Source of the DNA: Pseudoxanthomonas mexicana
GTDB lineage: Bacteria; Pseudomonadota; Gammaproteobacteria; Xanthomonadales; Xanthomonadaceae
Assembly: GCF_001556105.1 (NCBI RefSeq)
Contig: NZ_LSIF01000073.1
Location: 62,001 to 126,000, forward strand
Reading direction: 5' to 3'
Length of the DNA stretch: 64,000 nt
In this document: piece by piece, positions 62,575-64,000 of the stretch
Numbering within the stretch: the first letter of the stretch is position 1
Layout of the letters: the number at the start of each line of letters is the position of its first letter
Made by a program: the position numbers and the translations under genes
Notes under the pieces: model-generated
The model's input: the letters and a program-made list of their open reading frames with translations, nothing else
Databases searched by the model: none
Told to the model about the DNA's origin: nothing

Positions 62575-62598
62575 GAAGGGCCGCGCGAGCGGCCCTTC
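62575..62598 (+). terminator. hairpin terminator after the CsgG-like gene
   Basis: GAAGGGCCGC (62575-62584), loop GCGA, GCGGCCCTTC (62589-62598), followed by GTCGTTCC. Stable 10-base stem at 20 bases after the stop. Confidence 0.75.
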
Positions 62599-62654
62599 GT
62601 CGTTCCGGGACCGCGCAGCTTGGCTTTCGCCGCCGGCGTCCCAATAATCCGTGC

Positions 62655-62933
62655 ATGGACATCAAATCCGACAACCCCGAACACGGCTTCCAGTTCCCCG
62701 GCACCTTCGAGCTCAGCGCGATGGGCACGGCCGGCACCGGTCTGGAAACCGAACTGCCGCGCCTGCTGGAATCGAAGGGCGTGGACGTCGTGCACGAAGA
62801 CATCAGCTGGAAGCATTCGGCCAACGGCAAGTACGTGTCCGTGCGCATCCGCTTCCAGGCCAATGACCGTGCGCAGTACGACGCCGCCCATGAGGCGCTG
62901 CGCGATCATCCCGAAGTGAAGTGGACGCTGTGA
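62655..62933 (+). CDS. ybeD: YbeD family (DUF493) protein
   Basis: A 92-residue cytoplasmic protein of the YbeD/DUF493 family: [35 protein letters not shown], and [18 protein letters not shown] at the end. Typical ferredoxin-like ACT-related fold. Function unknown; conserved just upstream of lipB, which overlaps it. Confidence 0.93.
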   Translation: MDIKSDNPEHGFQFPGTFELSAMGTAGTGLETELPRLLESKGVDVVHEDISWKHSANGKYVSVRIRFQANDRAQYDAAHEALRDHPEVKWTL

Positions 62934-63589
62934 CGGCGACCTGCATCGTCCGCGAGCTCGGCCGCCAGCCGTACGAGCCGGTCTGGCGTGCGATGCAACG
63001 CTTCACCGATGCCCGCACCGAGGCGACCGCCGACGAACTGTGGCTGGTCGAGCACGATCCCGTCTTTACCCTCGGCCAGGCCGGCAAGCCCGAGCATGTG
63101 CTCGCGGCAGGCGACATTCCGGTGATCAACGTCGACCGTGGCGGCCAGGTGACCTACCACGGCCCCGGCCAGATCGTCGCGTACCCGTTGTTCGACCTGA
63201 AGCGCCTGAAGGTCGGTGTGCGCGAGTACGTCTGCAAGATCGAGCAGGCGATGATCGACACGCTGGCGGAATGGAACGTCCATGCCGAACGCAAGGACGG
63301 CGCGCCCGGCGTGTACGTGGCCGGCGCCAAGATCGGCGCGCTCGGCATCCGCGTGCGCCGCGGCTATACCTTCCACGGCCTCGCGTTCAACATCGCGATG
63401 GACCTGGAGCCATTCCATCGCATCAATCCCTGCGGCTACCAGGGCCTGCAGGTGGTGTCGCTCGCCGACCTCGGTGGCCCGACCGGCATGGACCAGGTGA
63501 AGCCGGTGCTGCTGACGCACATGGCCGAGCAGTTCGGACTTTCACTTCAGCGCGAAGCCGCCTTGCCGGATCTGTCGCGGGCGGCGTAA
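62921..63589 (+). CDS. lipB: octanoyl-[acyl-carrier-protein] transferase (lipoate synthesis)
   Basis: A 222-residue enzyme transferring octanoyl from ACP to lipoyl domains. Motifs are [24 protein letters not shown], catalytic lysine in [11 protein letters not shown] (about 137) and the acyl-cysteine in [12 protein letters not shown] (C170). It starts at GTG 62921, or alternatively at GTG 62930 with a four-base GTGA overlap of the ybeD stop. lipA does not follow; glnE does. Confidence 0.96.
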   Translation: MDAVTATCIVRELGRQPYEPVWRAMQRFTDARTEATADELWLVEHDPVFTLGQAGKPEHVLAAGDIPVINVDRGGQVTYHGPGQIVAYPLFDLKRLKVGVREYVCKIEQAMIDTLAEWNVHAERKDGAPGVYVAGAKIGALGIRVRRGYTFHGLAFNIAMDLEPFHRINPCGYQGLQVVSLADLGGPTGMDQVKPVLLTHMAEQFGLSLQREAALPDLSRAA

Positions 63590-63621
63590 GTCGTCGCGAT
63601 CGCATGCCACAATCGGTCGCC

Positions 63622-64000
63622 ATGAATGACGCGACCTTGTCCCTCGATACCGAACGCGATGCTCTGACGGAGCGTAGCCTTGCCCGCCTGCGGGCATCGT
63701 CGCCCGACAGTGAAGCGGTGCTGGCCGATGCGCGCAACGCGGACCGCGTGTCGCGCGTGATCGCGGCCAGCGACTTCGCCTTCGAGACGCTATGGCGGCA
63801 ACCCGAGTTGCTGGCAGGGTTGCTAGGCACCGATGGCGACGCGCCGTGGCCAATGCCAGCATTGACGGCTGACAACACCGGGCAATGGCCCGAACTGCTG
63901 CGCCGCTACCGCACCGCCGACTCGACACGACTTGTATGGCGCGACGTGCACGGCCTGGACACGGTCGACGACACGTTGTCCGGCACCACGCGCTTGGCGG
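63622..64000 (+). CDS. glnE: GlnE-like glutamine synthetase adenylyltransferase, N-terminal part
   Basis: The first 126 codons of a frame that runs off the window. LARLRASSPDSEAVLADARNADRVSRVIAASDFAFETLWRQPELLAGLL matches the N-terminus of the bifunctional adenylyl-transferase/removing enzyme that controls glutamine synthetase. Only the start is visible, so the assignment rests on this segment. Confidence 0.8.
   Translation, partial: MNDATLSLDTERDALTERSLARLRASSPDSEAVLADARNADRVSRVIAASDFAFETLWRQPELLAGLLGTDGDAPWPMPALTADNTGQWPELLRRYRTADSTRLVWRDVHGLDTVDDTLSGTTRLA

Overview
The window is a GC-rich, gene-dense chromosome segment from a gammaproteobacterium of the Xanthomonadaceae/Lysobacteraceae; Pseudoxanthomonas or a close relative fits best. 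This is inferred from gene order (lptM-dapF-DUF484-xerC-hslVU; mreBCD-mrdA-rodA-mltB-rlpA-dac; ybeD-lipB), from the TonB-dependent receptor/LacI/halogenase-like locus, and from the repeat types. There are no rRNA or tRNA genes, no insertion sequence and no CRISPR array that I can recognise.

Region 1 (1-14050) is a carbohydrate-response locus. It opens with the end of a TonB-dependent receptor. A minus-strand pair follows (GH30 glycosidase, then a polysaccharide deacetylase), then a LacI-family regulator, then a long plus-strand operon. The operon holds a large TonB-dependent receptor, a flavin-dependent halogenase-like protein, a SapC-family protein, a JmjC/cupin-like protein, a second halogenase-like protein and a sirtuin. 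Near-identical palindromes (TGACARCGCTGTCA) overlap the predicted promoters of both the GH30 pair and the receptor operon. A weaker copy precedes lacI. The LacI protein therefore probably controls the whole locus and itself.

Region 2 (14025-24052) holds a PAS-GAF-GGDEF-EAL protein, a TonB-C lipoprotein, a carboxylesterase, a LytTR response regulator next to hemC, a DUF481 outer-membrane protein, a WYL regulator, a lipocalin and small membrane proteins.

Region 3 (24129-36906) has two adjacent S9 prolyl oligopeptidases, ybaN, lptM, dapF, DUF484, xerC, hslV and hslU. A lower-GC DUF2625-like gene, bracketed by inverted 27-bp repeats, interrupts the DUF484-xerC junction. A PhnA-type zinc ribbon protein, an unknown secreted protein and an Fcy1-like cytosine deaminase follow.

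Region 4 (37042-44369) is a tandem array of four paralogous secreted zinc metallopeptidases. All four have an intact HEMGHGYGLPHS site and a Pro/Ala/Ser-rich tail. The last three end in an exactly spaced C-x12-C-A-L signature.

Region 5 (44407-64000) has ubiE, an M1 aminopeptidase, an alpha/beta hydrolase, a lipoprotein, a HAD phosphatase and a PfkB (adenosine-type) kinase. The elongasome and cell-wall cluster comes next: mreB, mreC, mreD, mrdA, rodA, mltB, rlpA and a D,D-carboxypeptidase. A GC-rich palindromic repeat has invaded this cluster three times: twice inside the 3' end of mreC and once at the mrdA/rodA junction. There, PBP2 and RodA now share one open frame with no stop between them. 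The window ends with an EamA-type transporter, a CsgG-like protein, ybeD, lipB and the start of glnE.

The most interesting points are the LacI-controlled double-halogenase cassette, the PBP2-RodA frame fusion with its topological problem, the four-gene protease array with its conserved C-terminal cysteine signature, and the repeat-bracketed DUF2625-like insertion.
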